Notes: generated by a model from the letters alone, not told the origin. Positions 35,308-44,487 are shown, counted from the stretch's first letter. The stretch: DNA of 64,000 bases from Cytophagaceae bacterium (GCA_027486845.1 JAIXOL010000030.1:186001-250000); one strand, 5' to 3'. Numbers and translations are program-made.

Positions 35308-38292
35308 ATGAACAATTTCACAAGGCTAAACAATATCGTCGGATGGGCGATTTTTGCCGTTGCACTCCTTACTTATACCCTCACCGTTGAGCCAACCGCT
35401 AGTTTTTGGGACTGCGGCGAGTTTATCGCTTGTTCTTACAAACTACAAGTTCCACACCCTGCTGGGGCACCTCTTTTCTTACTCATCGGCCGTATGGCCT
35501 CACTCCTTGCGGGTGGAGATGTAACGAAAGTGGCCTTGATGGTAAATATGGTTTCGGTAATTGCTTCGGCGTTTACTATCCTATTTATGTTTTGGACAAT
35601 CTCGCTTTTGGCTCGTAAAGTGTTTGGTAAAAAAGGTGACGACCTCAACACAACTGAAATCATTTTGGTACTTGGTGCAAGTGCCGTTGGTTCGTTGGTA
35701 TATGCCTTTTCTGATTCTTTCTGGTTTTCGGCAGTTGAAGCCGAGGTTTACGGAATGTCTTCGTTCTTTACAGCAATTGTAATTTGGGCGGCTTTCCGTT
35801 GGGAAAACATCGAAGACGAATCAAAAGCTAATCGTTTCTTGATATTTACGGCTTATTTAGTTGGTCTTTCTATCGGAGTTCACTTGCTCAACCTCGTTAC
35901 GATTCCAGCTTTGGGCTTAGTATATTATTACAAAAAAGCAAAGAAAATCACTTGGAAAGGAGGCGTTATCGCTTTTTTAGTAGGTTTATTAGTTTTGGCC
36001 GTTGTGAATACGGGTGTTATCACAGGTTTCCCTTCTTTGGGTTTTACGTTTGAAAAACTCTTCGTTAATACCTTCGGAATGCCGTTTAGTTCGGGCATTA
36101 TTTTCTTTATAATCTTGCTCGTTGGTGGACTTACTTATGGAATTTTCTATACTCAAAAAAGAGGTATGGTTATAGCCAATACGGCTTTGATTTCATTCGC
36201 TTTTGTCTTAATTGGTTATTCTTCTTACACTATCGCTTTGATTCGTTCAAACTATAATCCGCCAATCAACGAGAATAATCCAAGCAATGTTCTGAATTAC
36301 GTTTCGTACTTGAAACGTGAGCAATATGGTAGCCGTCCGCTACTTTATGGACCGGTTTTTACAGGAAAATTGGAATCAATCGAAAATGGCGAGCCTATTT
36401 ACAAAATGGGTAAAAATAGTTACGATGTTTATGATTATAAGCCAACTTACGTTTGGGGACCAAATAGCGAAAGTCTTTTACCTCGAATGTGGAGTAGCGA
36501 TGGCGGTCATCAGCAAATTTATCGCCAAGAAATGGGACTTGCACAAGACCAAAAGCCTACGCTTTTTACAAATATTGGCTACATGATGAAGCGTCAGATG
36601 GGTTACATGTATTGGAGATATTTTGCATGGAATTTCTGGGGTCGCTCAAGCGATATTGAAGGTGCAGGACCAACTAATATTTTAGAGTCGAAAAGTGCAC
36701 TTCCGCCAGCCATCAAAGAAAACCGTGGACGTACTAATTTCTTTGGTTTACCAGTAATCTTAGGTATTTTAGGTTTACTATATCACTATTTCCGTCGTGA
36801 ACGTGATGCACTCGTAATGTTCCTTTTATTCTTGCTTACAGGCGTTGGTTTGGTTGTTTATCTCAATTCACCGCCAGTTGAGCCGCGTGAGCGTGACTAT
36901 ATCTACGTTGGTTCGTTCTATATTTGGGCAATTTGGATAGGAATTGGCGTGTTAGGCTTGTTTGATTATGTTTTGAAATTCATCAAAAATTCACAAGTAA
37001 GAGCAGTTGGAGCAACAGTTTTAGGCTTGGCAGTACCACTTATCATGCTTCCCCAAACTTGGAAAGGTCACGACCGCTCAGGCCGCTATCACCAAGTAGA
37101 TTTTGCTAAAAACTTATTAAATTCTTGTGCTCCAAACGCAATCTTATTTACGGGAGGAGATAACGATACTTTCCCTCTTTGGTATGTACAGGAAGTTGAA
37201 GGTTTCCGTACCGACGTTCGTGTATGTAACCTTAGCTTATTGGGTACAGACTGGTATTGCGAACAAATGAAACGTAAAACTTATCAATCGGAAGCATTGC
37301 CGATTACGTTTACGACCGACCAATTATTGAGTGGTGTAAACGACCAAATACCTTTCGTTGAGCGTCTAAGCGATCCAATCAATTTAAAAGATTATTTGGA
37401 ATTAGTGAAGAAAAACGACCCAGCAATTCAGATTCCTCTAACAACTGGCGAAAGTATCAACTCTTTACCTTCGGATAGCCTTTTCTTGAATTATGATGTT
37501 GAGGCAGTGAAGAAAATGGGCTTTGTGCCAAAACAATTTGAACAATATTTGACTGGTCAAATAACTTGGAATATTGGTAAACGCGACTTGTTGAAAAACG
37601 ATTTGATGCAACTCGAAATGATTGCTCAAAACAACTGGAAACGTCCAATCTATTTTGCAGGGACATTAGCAAATGACAACTATTTGAATTTAAAAGATTA
37701 CATGCAGTTAGAAGGATATGCATATCGTTTATTGCCAATTAAAGTGAGTCAAGGTGATGATGGTTTTGCGAATACTGACGTAATGTATGATAATATGCTG
37801 AAGAAAATGGCTTGGAGAGGTATGGATAACCCGAATGTATACTATGATTCAGAAACATACTTGAAAGTGCCAATCATTACTGCTCGTTTGGCATTCTTGC
37901 GTTTGGCTGATCAATTGGTTAGAGAAGAAAAGAAAACCAAAGCAAAAGAGGTGCTTGATTATGCAAACAAAGTATTGCCTGATAACGTGATACCATTTGA
38001 CCAACTTTGCACCAACTACGTCATGTATTACTTTGAAGTAGGTGATAACAAGAAAGCAATGGAAATTGCAGAAACAATCACGAAGCGTGCAGATGGCAAT
38101 TTGGCATACTTTACTCAGAAAGCGGGTCAGAAAAGTGCCGAATGGATGCCTGATAATATCCAAGATTATTTACAAATCAATCTTCGTAATTTGCAAGTGA
38201 TTAGTAATATTTGTAGCAGAAATAATCAAGAAGTCGCAGCAAAACGCTACGAAGCTATTTATAATAAATATTATTCGAGAGTGGCAGAATAG
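35308..38292 (+). CDS. DUF2723 membrane glycosyltransferase-like protein
   Basis: A 994-residue protein. The N-terminal half has about ten membrane segments and begins LTYTLTVEPTASFWDCGEFI, the DUF2723 signature, resembling GT-C/PMT protein O-mannosyltransferases with an acidic first loop (D and E in WDCGEF). The rest contains FTGGDNDTFPLWYVQEVEGFRTDV, then a periplasmic segment and a C-terminal TPR-like helical stretch (AKEVLDYANKVLPDN, DNKKAMEIAETITKR). These proteins are implicated in glycan transfer in Bacteroidota, but the substrate is unknown. A TAATTTTG -7 motif is at 35263-35270. Confidence 0.85.
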   Translation: MNNFTRLNNIVGWAIFAVALLTYTLTVEPTASFWDCGEFIACSYKLQVPHPAGAPLFLLIGRMASLLAGGDVTKVALMVNMVSVIASAFTILFMFWTISLLARKVFGKKGDDLNTTEIILVLGASAVGSLVYAFSDSFWFSAVEAEVYGMSSFFTAIVIWAAFRWENIEDESKANRFLIFTAYLVGLSIGVHLLNLVTIPALGLVYYYKKAKKITWKGGVIAFLVGLLVLAVVNTGVITGFPSLGFTFEKLFVNTFGMPFSSGIIFFIILLVGGLTYGIFYTQKRGMVIANTALISFAFVLIGYSSYTIALIRSNYNPPINENNPSNVLNYVSYLKREQYGSRPLLYGPVFTGKLESIENGEPIYKMGKNSYDVYDYKPTYVWGPNSESLLPRMWSSDGGHQQIYRQEMGLAQDQKPTLFTNIGYMMKRQMGYMYWRYFAWNFWGRSSDIEGAGPTNILESKSALPPAIKENRGRTNFFGLPVILGILGLLYHYFRRERDALVMFLLFLLTGVGLVVYLNSPPVEPRERDYIYVGSFYIWAIWIGIGVLGLFDYVLKFIKNSQVRAVGATVLGLAVPLIMLPQTWKGHDRSGRYHQVDFAKNLLNSCAPNAILFTGGDNDTFPLWYVQEVEGFRTDVRVCNLSLLGTDWYCEQMKRKTYQSEALPITFTTDQLLSGVNDQIPFVERLSDPINLKDYLELVKKNDPAIQIPLTTGESINSLPSDSLFLNYDVEAVKKMGFVPKQFEQYLTGQITWNIGKRDLLKNDLMQLEMIAQNNWKRPIYFAGTLANDNYLNLKDYMQLEGYAYRLLPIKVSQGDDGFANTDVMYDNMLKKMAWRGMDNPNVYYDSETYLKVPIITARLAFLRLADQLVREEKKTKAKEVLDYANKVLPDNVIPFDQLCTNYVMYYFEVGDNKKAMEIAETITKRADGNLAYFTQKAGQKSAEWMPDNIQDYLQINLRNLQVISNICSRNNQEVAAKRYEAIYNKYYSRVAE

Positions 38293-38352
38293 TTAAAATA
38301 AGACTTCGCTGGGCGACATTCACTTAAAGCGAAGCCTTACTTGAGAAACATA

Positions 38353-38390
38353 TAAAAATCCCCGTTGAATGATTCAACGGGGATTTTTAT
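38353..38390. terminator. Strong terminator
   Basis: AAAAATCCCCGTTGA (38354-38368) pairs with TCAACGGGGATTTTT (38374-38388), followed by ATTAT. It lies directly against the -7 element of the next gene. Confidence 0.85.
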
Positions 38391-38411
38391 TATATTTGCA
38401 ATATCGTTGCA
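38391..38411 (+). promoter_or_regulatory. -7 element overlapped by Fur-family-like operator
   Basis: TATATTTG (38391-38398) is a -7 element; TGCAATATCGTTGCA (38397-38411) is a 15-bp palindrome that starts on its last two bases. The arrangement recurs at 40919-40939. The -33 position is inside the upstream terminator hairpin, so no TTTG box is present. Confidence 0.6.
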
Positions 38412-38482
38412 TTTATTAGCAACACAAGTTGAAAGAAACCGCTGTATGAACCGCCCTGATTTCAAATTATGCAAAACCAAAA

Positions 38483-40879
38483 ATGAAGAAAACATTATTT
38501 CTTTACATAAATTTATTAGCTTTTGGAGTTGGTGGACTTTTCGCTCAAACACCAAAAGACTGCGATTGCTTTATTCAAGGAATTGTACAAGATGATGTCA
38601 CGAAACAACCAATTATTGGAGCAGTTGTTTTGATAAAAGAATTAAATAAAGGGGTAAGCACTAATTCAAAAGGTTTTTACCGAATCTCAAATATTTGTCA
38701 AGGAAAGTACACAATTATCGGGCGAATTGTGGGTTATGAAGAAAAAAGCTATATAATCAGCTTAGAACATGGAGCAGAGCATAATATCAAATTATCTGAA
38801 ACTGAACACCACTTAGCCAATATCGACATCAAGGCTCAAAAAATTGAGAACCTTACCCAAACCAAAAACACACTCGAAAATACTACTCTCGACCAAACTC
38901 GTGGGCAGTCTTTGGGCGAAGCCTTGAAACAAATTTCAGGTGTAACTACCTTACAAACAGGTAGTTCTATTGCAAAACCAGTGATTCATGGAATGCACTC
39001 GAATCGTGTTTTGATATTGAACAATGGCGTAAGACAAGAAGGCCAACAATGGGGAAGCGAACACGCACCGGAAATTGACCCTTTCGTCGCCAAAAAAATC
39101 ACAGTTTTGAAAGGAGCGGCTGGTGTTCGCTACGGCTCAGATGCAATTGCGGGCGTAATTATGCTCGAACCAGATACACTCCCAGACTCTATTGTATTGA
39201 AAGGTGAAATCAATAGCGTTTATTTTACGAATGGCCGCCAAACGGTCAATTCAGGAATTATGGAAGGAGGTTTTGATAATTCAAATGTTAAAAAATCATC
39301 TAAAATTCCATACTCTATCGGGTTTCGAATACAAGGAACTTATAAGCGTGGTGGTGATATTTCCACACCCAATTATAGATTGGCAAATACTGGAATTCAA
39401 GAAATAAACTATTCATTATCATTAGGTTATAAAAGAAAAAACTGGATAAGTGAAGTTTTCTATAGTCAATTTACTACAAAAATTGCGGTATTTTCGGGTT
39501 CGCATATTGGGAATGTTTCTGATTTGATTGATGCAATCAAACGTGGTATTCCATTGTCGATTTACACGCCTGAAAAATTTACTTACGCCATCGACCGACC
39601 ATATCAAGACGTTCAGCATAATTTATTGAAGGTAAAAAATACGCTCAAAAATCGATTTGGAATACTTTCTCTGACGCTTGGTAGCCAGTATGATTTCCGT
39701 AAAGAAGTTGATATTTTACGTGGCGATAGAAACCTCACACAGCTTTTCAAACTAACGACTTATTCGAGCGAGTTGATTTTTGAACACAAACCTATCTTAA
39801 AATTATTGACAGGTTCGATTGGTGTAAATAGTCTTTATCAAGAAAATCTTACCACAGGAACGCTATCCGAACCACGTTCTTCAACAGTTTTGATTCCTAA
39901 CTTCAAAAATTTAACGTCTGGAGTTTTCTTAATTGAACGCATTGTACGAAATAATTGGGAAATAGAAAGTGGTTTTAGATACGATATTCGACACTTAAAT
40001 GTTTATAGGATTCCGCGTGGTGGACAAAACGTAGAGAATAATACGCAAAATAATCGAAATTTTACGGGTACGCTCGGGGCAAATTATAGACCAAATTCCA
40101 GATGGAATTTTATGGCTAATGCTAGTTCGGCGTGGCGAGCGGCAACCGTGAACGAACTTTATAGCGATGGTGTGCATCACGGAGCAGCAAGTTTTGAGCG
40201 TGGTGACGAAAATCTTGTACCAGAAGTAGCACTAAACCTTTCATTTACAGCCAATTACGTTTCTAAAAACTTTCAAGCAGAATTACATTTATACAATAAT
40301 TACATTAATAATTTTATCTTTTTATCGCCTACTGGTCGCCCAGCTTTGACGATTCGTGGGGCATTTCCTGAGTTTATTTACACACAAACTGATAGCCATT
40401 TTCATGGTTTTGATTTAAACGGAATTGTACAAATTGTAAAAAATCTTTCTCTCAATAGTAAAATTTCTTATCTAAAAGCCCAAGATTTGAGCAATAATCA
40501 ACCATTGATTCAGATTCCAGCCAATCGTTGGGAAAATACGCTTCGTTATGACTGGAAAAAAACCTCGGTTTCGTTGACAAATTTATATGTAGCCAAGCAA
40601 AATCGTATTCCGACAAAAATCATTTTCTCCGATATTCCGTATTCAGAAATTATATTTGCCGAATACGGTGGGGACTTCGCTCCTCCCCCAGCCGCTTACT
40701 CGCTTTGGAGTGCTTCGGCAAGTCAACAATTTTCGATAAATGCTAAGCAATCACTCAATATTTCGTTGACTATCAGTAATTTATTCAATACCACTTATCG
40801 AGATTATCTCAATCGCTTCCGCTATTTTTCTGATGAAATTGGTCGAAATGTGGTTTTCCGTGCTAAATATTCTTTTTAA
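38483..40879 (+). CDS. TonB-dependent receptor, ZnuD-like subgroup
   Basis: A 798-residue outer-membrane receptor. A signal peptide (GGLFAQT) is followed by a CarboxypepD_reg domain (about 28-105: GAVVLIKELNKGVSTNSKGF), a plug (about 120-225), and a beta-barrel ending RAKYSF. The plug reads GMHSNRVLILNNGVRQEGQQ and then WGSEHAPEIDPF and VLKGAAGVRYGSDAIAG. This resembles the metal (zinc, ZnuD-like) receptors of Gram-negative bacteria, from memory of that subgroup, not from a search. Its promoter bears the TGCAA-N5-TTGCA palindrome. The lipoprotein gene 91 bases downstream has the same operator. Confidence 0.85.
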   Translation: MKKTLFLYINLLAFGVGGLFAQTPKDCDCFIQGIVQDDVTKQPIIGAVVLIKELNKGVSTNSKGFYRISNICQGKYTIIGRIVGYEEKSYIISLEHGAEHNIKLSETEHHLANIDIKAQKIENLTQTKNTLENTTLDQTRGQSLGEALKQISGVTTLQTGSSIAKPVIHGMHSNRVLILNNGVRQEGQQWGSEHAPEIDPFVAKKITVLKGAAGVRYGSDAIAGVIMLEPDTLPDSIVLKGEINSVYFTNGRQTVNSGIMEGGFDNSNVKKSSKIPYSIGFRIQGTYKRGGDISTPNYRLANTGIQEINYSLSLGYKRKNWISEVFYSQFTTKIAVFSGSHIGNVSDLIDAIKRGIPLSIYTPEKFTYAIDRPYQDVQHNLLKVKNTLKNRFGILSLTLGSQYDFRKEVDILRGDRNLTQLFKLTTYSSELIFEHKPILKLLTGSIGVNSLYQENLTTGTLSEPRSSTVLIPNFKNLTSGVFLIERIVRNNWEIESGFRYDIRHLNVYRIPRGGQNVENNTQNNRNFTGTLGANYRPNSRWNFMANASSAWRAATVNELYSDGVHHGAASFERGDENLVPEVALNLSFTANYVSKNFQAELHLYNNYINNFIFLSPTGRPALTIRGAFPEFIYTQTDSHFHGFDLNGIVQIVKNLSLNSKISYLKAQDLSNNQPLIQIPANRWENTLRYDWKKTSVSLTNLYVAKQNRIPTKIIFSDIPYSEIIFAEYGGDFAPPPAAYSLWSASASQQFSINAKQSLNISLTISNLFNTTYRDYLNRFRYFSDEIGRNVVFRAKYSF

Positions 40880-40886
40880 TTTTTTT

Positions 40887-40939
40887 TGCAACATCATTGC
40901 ATTTATGTTTTTATGTTTTATATTTGCAACAACAATGCA
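40887..40939 (+). promoter_or_regulatory. Double Fur-family-like operator and -7 element
   Basis: TGCAACATCATTGCA (40887-40901) and TGCAACAACAATGCA (40925-40939) are copies of the palindrome found at 38397. TATATTTG at 40919-40926 is the -7, overlapped by the second copy at its last two bases exactly as at 38391. The first copy covers the -33 region. Confidence 0.6.
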
Positions 40940-40970
40940 AAAGTAATATTATTTCATAAACCCATATCTC

Positions 40971-41537
40971 ATGGCAACTAAAAGAAACCAAAGAAACATT
41001 GCTCTACTCAGTTTACTACTTAGTGTTACACTTTTTACGGTAAGTTGCAAAGATGAGGAAGTAGCTGCAGAAGAAGAAAATGAATTAATTACAACGGTAA
41101 AATTGAATTTTACAAGCGGCAGTACTACTCAATCGTTTAAATATTCTGACCCCGATGGCGATGGTGGAAAAGCTCCAACGGTCGATGCCATTAGCCTAAA
41201 ACCGAATACAACATATACACTTACTGTCGAGGTTTTGGATGAGTCGAAAATGCCAGTTGGTAATATTACTGATGAAGTGAAAAAAGAAAGCGATGAGCAT
41301 TTATTTGTTTATACACCAACGCCAAGTAGTTTATTGACTTATACCTATGGCGATAAAGATGCCAAAAACTTTGGAATTGGTATTACAGGAAGTGCCAAAA
41401 CGAACGCGGCAGGTACAGGGAAATTAAAAGTTCAGCTACGCCATCAGCCGCCGATTAATGGAAAAGCAAGCAAAGATGGCACTCCAACGCCAGGTAGCGA
41501 TGATATCAATATTGACTTTAATGTGACTGTTCAGTAG
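40971..41537 (+). CDS. Lipoprotein linked to TonB receptor
   Basis: A 188-residue lipoprotein: signal VTLFTVSCKDE (Cys26), then an acidic EE-rich linker and a beta-rich domain with FKYSDPDGDGGKAPTV and ISLKPNTTYTLTVEVLDES. The aspartate-rich DPDGDG loop could bind a cation. The closing part reads VQLRHQPPINGKAS and ends in VTVQ. I do not recognise a named family. The shared operator with the TonB receptor suggests it is a surface or periplasmic partner in the same metal-uptake system. Confidence 0.7.
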   Translation: MATKRNQRNIALLSLLLSVTLFTVSCKDEEVAAEEENELITTVKLNFTSGSTTQSFKYSDPDGDGGKAPTVDAISLKPNTTYTLTVEVLDESKMPVGNITDEVKKESDEHLFVYTPTPSSLLTYTYGDKDAKNFGIGITGSAKTNAAGTGKLKVQLRHQPPINGKASKDGTPTPGSDDINIDFNVTVQ

Positions 41538-41560
41538 AGGTTAAAAGAAAATTATACGCT

Positions 41561-41599
41561 AAAGCCACAGGTTTTTACAACCTGTGGCTTTGGTTTTTA
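41561..41599 (+). terminator. Rho-independent terminator
   Basis: AAAGCCACAGGTT (41561-41573) pairs with AACCTGTGGCTTT (41579-41591), followed by GGTTTTTAT. Confidence 0.85.
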
Positions 41600-41655
41600 T
41601 ATACAAATTCAGCTAAAATAATTACCTTCGTAAAAAAACAATTTCAAAAAATATT

Positions 41656-42192
41656 ATGACAAAAAAACGTATTGCGATTGACATGGACGATGTAATGGCA
41701 GCCGCAGGAAAGAAGATTTTAGCAATTTATAATCGATTAATTGGAACAGATTTTCAAGAATATCATTTTATAGATAAAGGATACTATGATGTTTTGGCAG
41801 AAGAAAATTATCATGCAGTAAGAGAGGAAATTTTTAAACCAAATTTCTTTAGAACGCTCGAAGTAATGCCCGATGCGGTTGAGGTAATCAAGAAACTACA
41901 CGATAGATTTGATATTTTTATTGTTTCGGCGGCTGTTGAGTTTCCGAATTCATTAAAAGAAAAAGTTGAATGGTTAGAAGAGCATTTTCCATTTATTTCT
42001 TGGAAAAACATTGTTCTTTGTGGCGATAAAAGCATTATTTCAGCCGATTATCTGATTGACGACCACGAAAAAAACCTAAGTACTTTCAAAGGTAAAGCAT
42101 TGTTATTTGATGCGATTCATAACCAAAAACTCGAAGGTTATCAACGCTTCAAGACTTGGAAAGAAATTGAGATTTTTTTTGATAATGAGTAA
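41656..42192 (+). CDS. 5'(3')-deoxyribonucleotidase-like HAD phosphatase
   Basis: A 178-residue protein of the NT5C/HAD type. Motif I reads IDMDDVMA (residues 8-15, both Asp present). The middle shows FFRTLEVMPDAVEV and IVSAAVEFP (motif II Ser), and YLIDDHEKN (motif IV Asp pair). Such enzymes hydrolyse deoxynucleoside monophosphates in nucleotide pool balance. Substrate preference is inferred from the family only. It stands between the lipoprotein terminator and the M28 peptidase. Confidence 0.87.
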   Translation: MTKKRIAIDMDDVMAAAGKKILAIYNRLIGTDFQEYHFIDKGYYDVLAEENYHAVREEIFKPNFFRTLEVMPDAVEVIKKLHDRFDIFIVSAAVEFPNSLKEKVEWLEEHFPFISWKNIVLCGDKSIISADYLIDDHEKNLSTFKGKALLFDAIHNQKLEGYQRFKTWKEIEIFFDNE

Positions 42193-42267
42193 AAAATGAG
42201 AAGTTAATTTAGTGCGGTACATCTGTTTGGATATGCCACACTTGAAATTCATTTATGACAAAACCTT

Positions 42268-43422
42268 ATGACACCTAAACAAATCGTTGAAAAACTCGCA
42301 TCATTCTCAAATCGTGGAGTTGCTACCGAAAATGAAGTTCCCGTACTAGATTTTCTGACACAACTATTTAACAATCAACATGTTAGTCGAGAGTCTTTCC
42401 AAACGCCAAAAACCTATATTTCTGTAGTTTGGTGGTTGATTTTTGGACTTTCGGCGGGATTAATATGCCTGAATTTTTCTTCGATTTTAGGTTTAATAAT
42501 TACTTTCCTTTTCGTAGCGATGGCTATGTTGTATTTCAATTGGTATGCTTCGCCCGTGACGAATTTTCCACCATTGGTTAAATCTCATAATCTTATCATT
42601 AAAGATAAAAATATTTCTCCCAAAGCTAAAAAATTGATTTTAATGGCTCATTGGGACACTGCTCCGATTTCGTTGCTTTATCGCCCCGAAATGGTTGGCA
42701 ATTTCCGCAAATCGCTCAAAATGAGTTTAATTCTGATGATGGTGGCTCAGTTTTTAGCAATTTCTCAGTTTTTGATACCAAACGATTTTCTGCTTTTAGT
42801 TTCCAATATTTTGGCTCTTTATTTTATTATTCAAGGCATTACGGCAACAATTGATTTTTTCAGAATGGGTTATTCAAACGGTGCTTCTGACAATGCAACG
42901 GGTGTAGCGGCAGCCATCGAAACTGCTCAAAAACTTTGGAGCAACAACCTACAAAATCTTGATGTTGAATTGGTAATTACTGGAGCAGAAGAAGTGGGTA
43001 TGATTGGAGCAAGAGCATACATGAAAGCTCATTATCAGGAATTTACGAAAGAAACATATCTGATAAACTTTGATACACTAGGCAGTGGGGACTTGAAAAT
43101 TATTACCCAAACAGGTAGCTGGTCAACGATTGTTTATGACAATAAATTGGTAAAAACGGCTAAAGAAGTTACGGCAAATATTGCGACGCTGAAAGAAGTA
43201 AAAACAGGAGCTTGGCACACAGCAGATTTCGATTCGGTTTGGTTTCAGCGGGCAGGAATTCCATCAGTTACGTTGGCAGCACTTGATAAAAACGGTCGAA
43301 TGCCAAACATTCATCGACTAACTGATATTTTAGCCAATGTCGATTTTAAACCCATGGAAAAAGCCATAATTTTGGCAGAAGCAATCGGAATACAACTAAA
43401 CACAAGCAATCATGACTCGTAA
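42268..43422 (+). CDS. M28 family zinc peptidase with membrane segments
   Basis: A 384-residue protein. Zinc ligands are suggested by AHWDT (H and D), NGASDNATG (D), GAEEVGMIGA (the EE pair) and a late HRLTD (H). The N-terminal part carries two hydrophobic helices around residues 48-90 and a second pair near 150-195, so the catalytic domain is membrane-associated. The gene overlaps the next by 11 bases, so the two are translationally coupled. The enzyme probably removes N-terminal residues; no substrate is indicated. Confidence 0.85.
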   Translation: MTPKQIVEKLASFSNRGVATENEVPVLDFLTQLFNNQHVSRESFQTPKTYISVVWWLIFGLSAGLICLNFSSILGLIITFLFVAMAMLYFNWYASPVTNFPPLVKSHNLIIKDKNISPKAKKLILMAHWDTAPISLLYRPEMVGNFRKSLKMSLILMMVAQFLAISQFLIPNDFLLLVSNILALYFIIQGITATIDFFRMGYSNGASDNATGVAAAIETAQKLWSNNLQNLDVELVITGAEEVGMIGARAYMKAHYQEFTKETYLINFDTLGSGDLKIITQTGSWSTIVYDNKLVKTAKEVTANIATLKEVKTGAWHTADFDSVWFQRAGIPSVTLAALDKNGRMPNIHRLTDILANVDFKPMEKAIILAEAIGIQLNTSNHDS

Positions 43423-44062
43423 GGAAACTATTTTTTATTTTGCACTGGGCATTATCAATATCGCTTCGGGCATTCTCGACATTGAATGGCTCAATTATGT
43501 ATCAAAGCCACTGCTGATGATTTCTTTGTTTTTCTTTTATTTTCAGAAAGTAAAGCAAAATATGAAGATTTCTGATAAAACAATGCTGGTTTCACTGATT
43601 TTCTCATGCTTAGGAGATACTTTTTTGATGTTTCAAGGTAAAAACCCGCAGTTTTTTCTACTTGGATTGGGTTCTTTTTTGGTGGCACAAATAGCTTATT
43701 GTTTAGTTTTCAACAAAGAAGGAAAAAGGAATTTCCTTAAAAGAATTCCTTTTGCAATTTATTCAACATCATTATTCTTCTATCTTAAACCTAACATTTC
43801 AAAAGACTTTTCACTGCCAATTATTATTTATACCCTTGCGATTAGTTGGATGGGGATTAAGGCTATCGAACGTCAAACCACTCAAAAAAGTTATAGCTTT
43901 GTATTAATTGGAGCAATTTTATTCATCATTTCTGATTCTTTAATTGCCATAAACAAATTTGCGTATTCGATTCCGCTTTCGGGTCTTTGGGTCATGGCAA
44001 CTTATATTGCAGCTCAATACTTGATTGTAGAGGGAGTGCTTTTGGGAAGAAATACAAAATAA
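43412..44062 (+). CDS. Lysoplasmalogenase-like (YhhN/TMEM86) membrane protein
   Basis: A 216-residue protein with about eight hydrophobic segments. The motifs CLGDTFLMF and, near the end, FIISDSLIAINKF match the YhhN/TMEM86 family, where the conserved Asp residues (GD and SDS) are in the active site for vinyl-ether bond hydrolysis of lysoplasmalogen. Activity in this organism is inferred. It starts 11 bases inside the M28 gene. Confidence 0.85.
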   Translation: MTRKETIFYFALGIINIASGILDIEWLNYVSKPLLMISLFFFYFQKVKQNMKISDKTMLVSLIFSCLGDTFLMFQGKNPQFFLLGLGSFLVAQIAYCLVFNKEGKRNFLKRIPFAIYSTSLFFYLKPNISKDFSLPIIIYTLAISWMGIKAIERQTTQKSYSFVLIGAILFIISDSLIAINKFAYSIPLSGLWVMATYIAAQYLIVEGVLLGRNTK

Positions 44063-44067
44063 AAAAA

Positions 44068-44104
44068 GACGTATGCAATACATCGAGCGTATGAAATACG
44101 CCCC
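44068..44104. repeat. Interspersed palindromic element
   Basis: GACGTATGCAATAC is followed by ATCGAGCGTATGAAATACGC. GCGTAT-GAA-ATACGC forms a 6-bp hairpin (44088-44102). The two parts look like an imperfect 18-bp tandem (GACGTATGCAATACATCG and AGCGTATGAAATACGCCC). Elements of the CGTATnnnATACG type are common in many genomes of this phylum, from memory. Confidence 0.4.
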
Positions 44105-44106
44105 TA

Positions 44107-44424
44107 CTAACTAATATACTCCAAAAAACTCCAAAATTTTCGGTTTTTCAGATACTCAAAATCTTCTTCGTTATCGTAAGCCTCTCTCTCAAAACTTATT
44201 TGACGATAGGCTATCCAAAAACTACGACAACGTACATAATGAAACAACCATTCGATAAAGTACCAAATATAAAAAGGTAAAACAAAGAGTTCGAGTTGCT
44301 GACGGATATGGATTTTCTCGTGATTAATCAGAACCTTACTTGGTTTTTTTGAGCGTACAATTATAAAAGGAAATAATGTAATTCCTTGTATTTTCTTTAA
44401 CGGTACACCCTTTATCAAAATCAT
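44107..44424 (-). CDS. Small HEXXH membrane protein
   Basis: A 105-residue protein with NHEKIHIRQQLEL, then a hydrophobic helix (VLPFYIWYFIEWLFHYV), then ISFEREAYDNE. HEXXH plus a Glu about 40 residues later is the gluzincin zinc-peptidase signature, so this looks like a minimal catalytic core resembling the metal site of M56-type peptidases without their other segments. Whether it is an active enzyme is unclear. I know no name for it. It lies convergently behind the lysoplasmalogenase gene and upstream on the same strand from PafA. Confidence 0.65.
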   Translation of the reverse strand: MILIKGVPLKKIQGITLFPFIIVRSKKPSKVLINHEKIHIRQQLELFVLPFYIWYFIEWLFHYVRCRSFWIAYRQISFEREAYDNEEDFEYLKNRKFWSFLEYIS

Positions 44425-44445
44425 TTTTTACTTAATCATTGTATT

Positions 44446-44482
44446 TTGATAGAGTCAGGCTTGCATCACCCGACTCTATCAA
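44446..44482 (-). terminator. Terminator hairpin of the phosphatase gene
   Basis: TTGATAGAGTC (44446-44456) pairs with GACTCTATCAA (44472-44482). The T tract on the minus strand is short (AAAATAC). Confidence 0.55.
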
Positions 44483-44487
44483 TAAAC

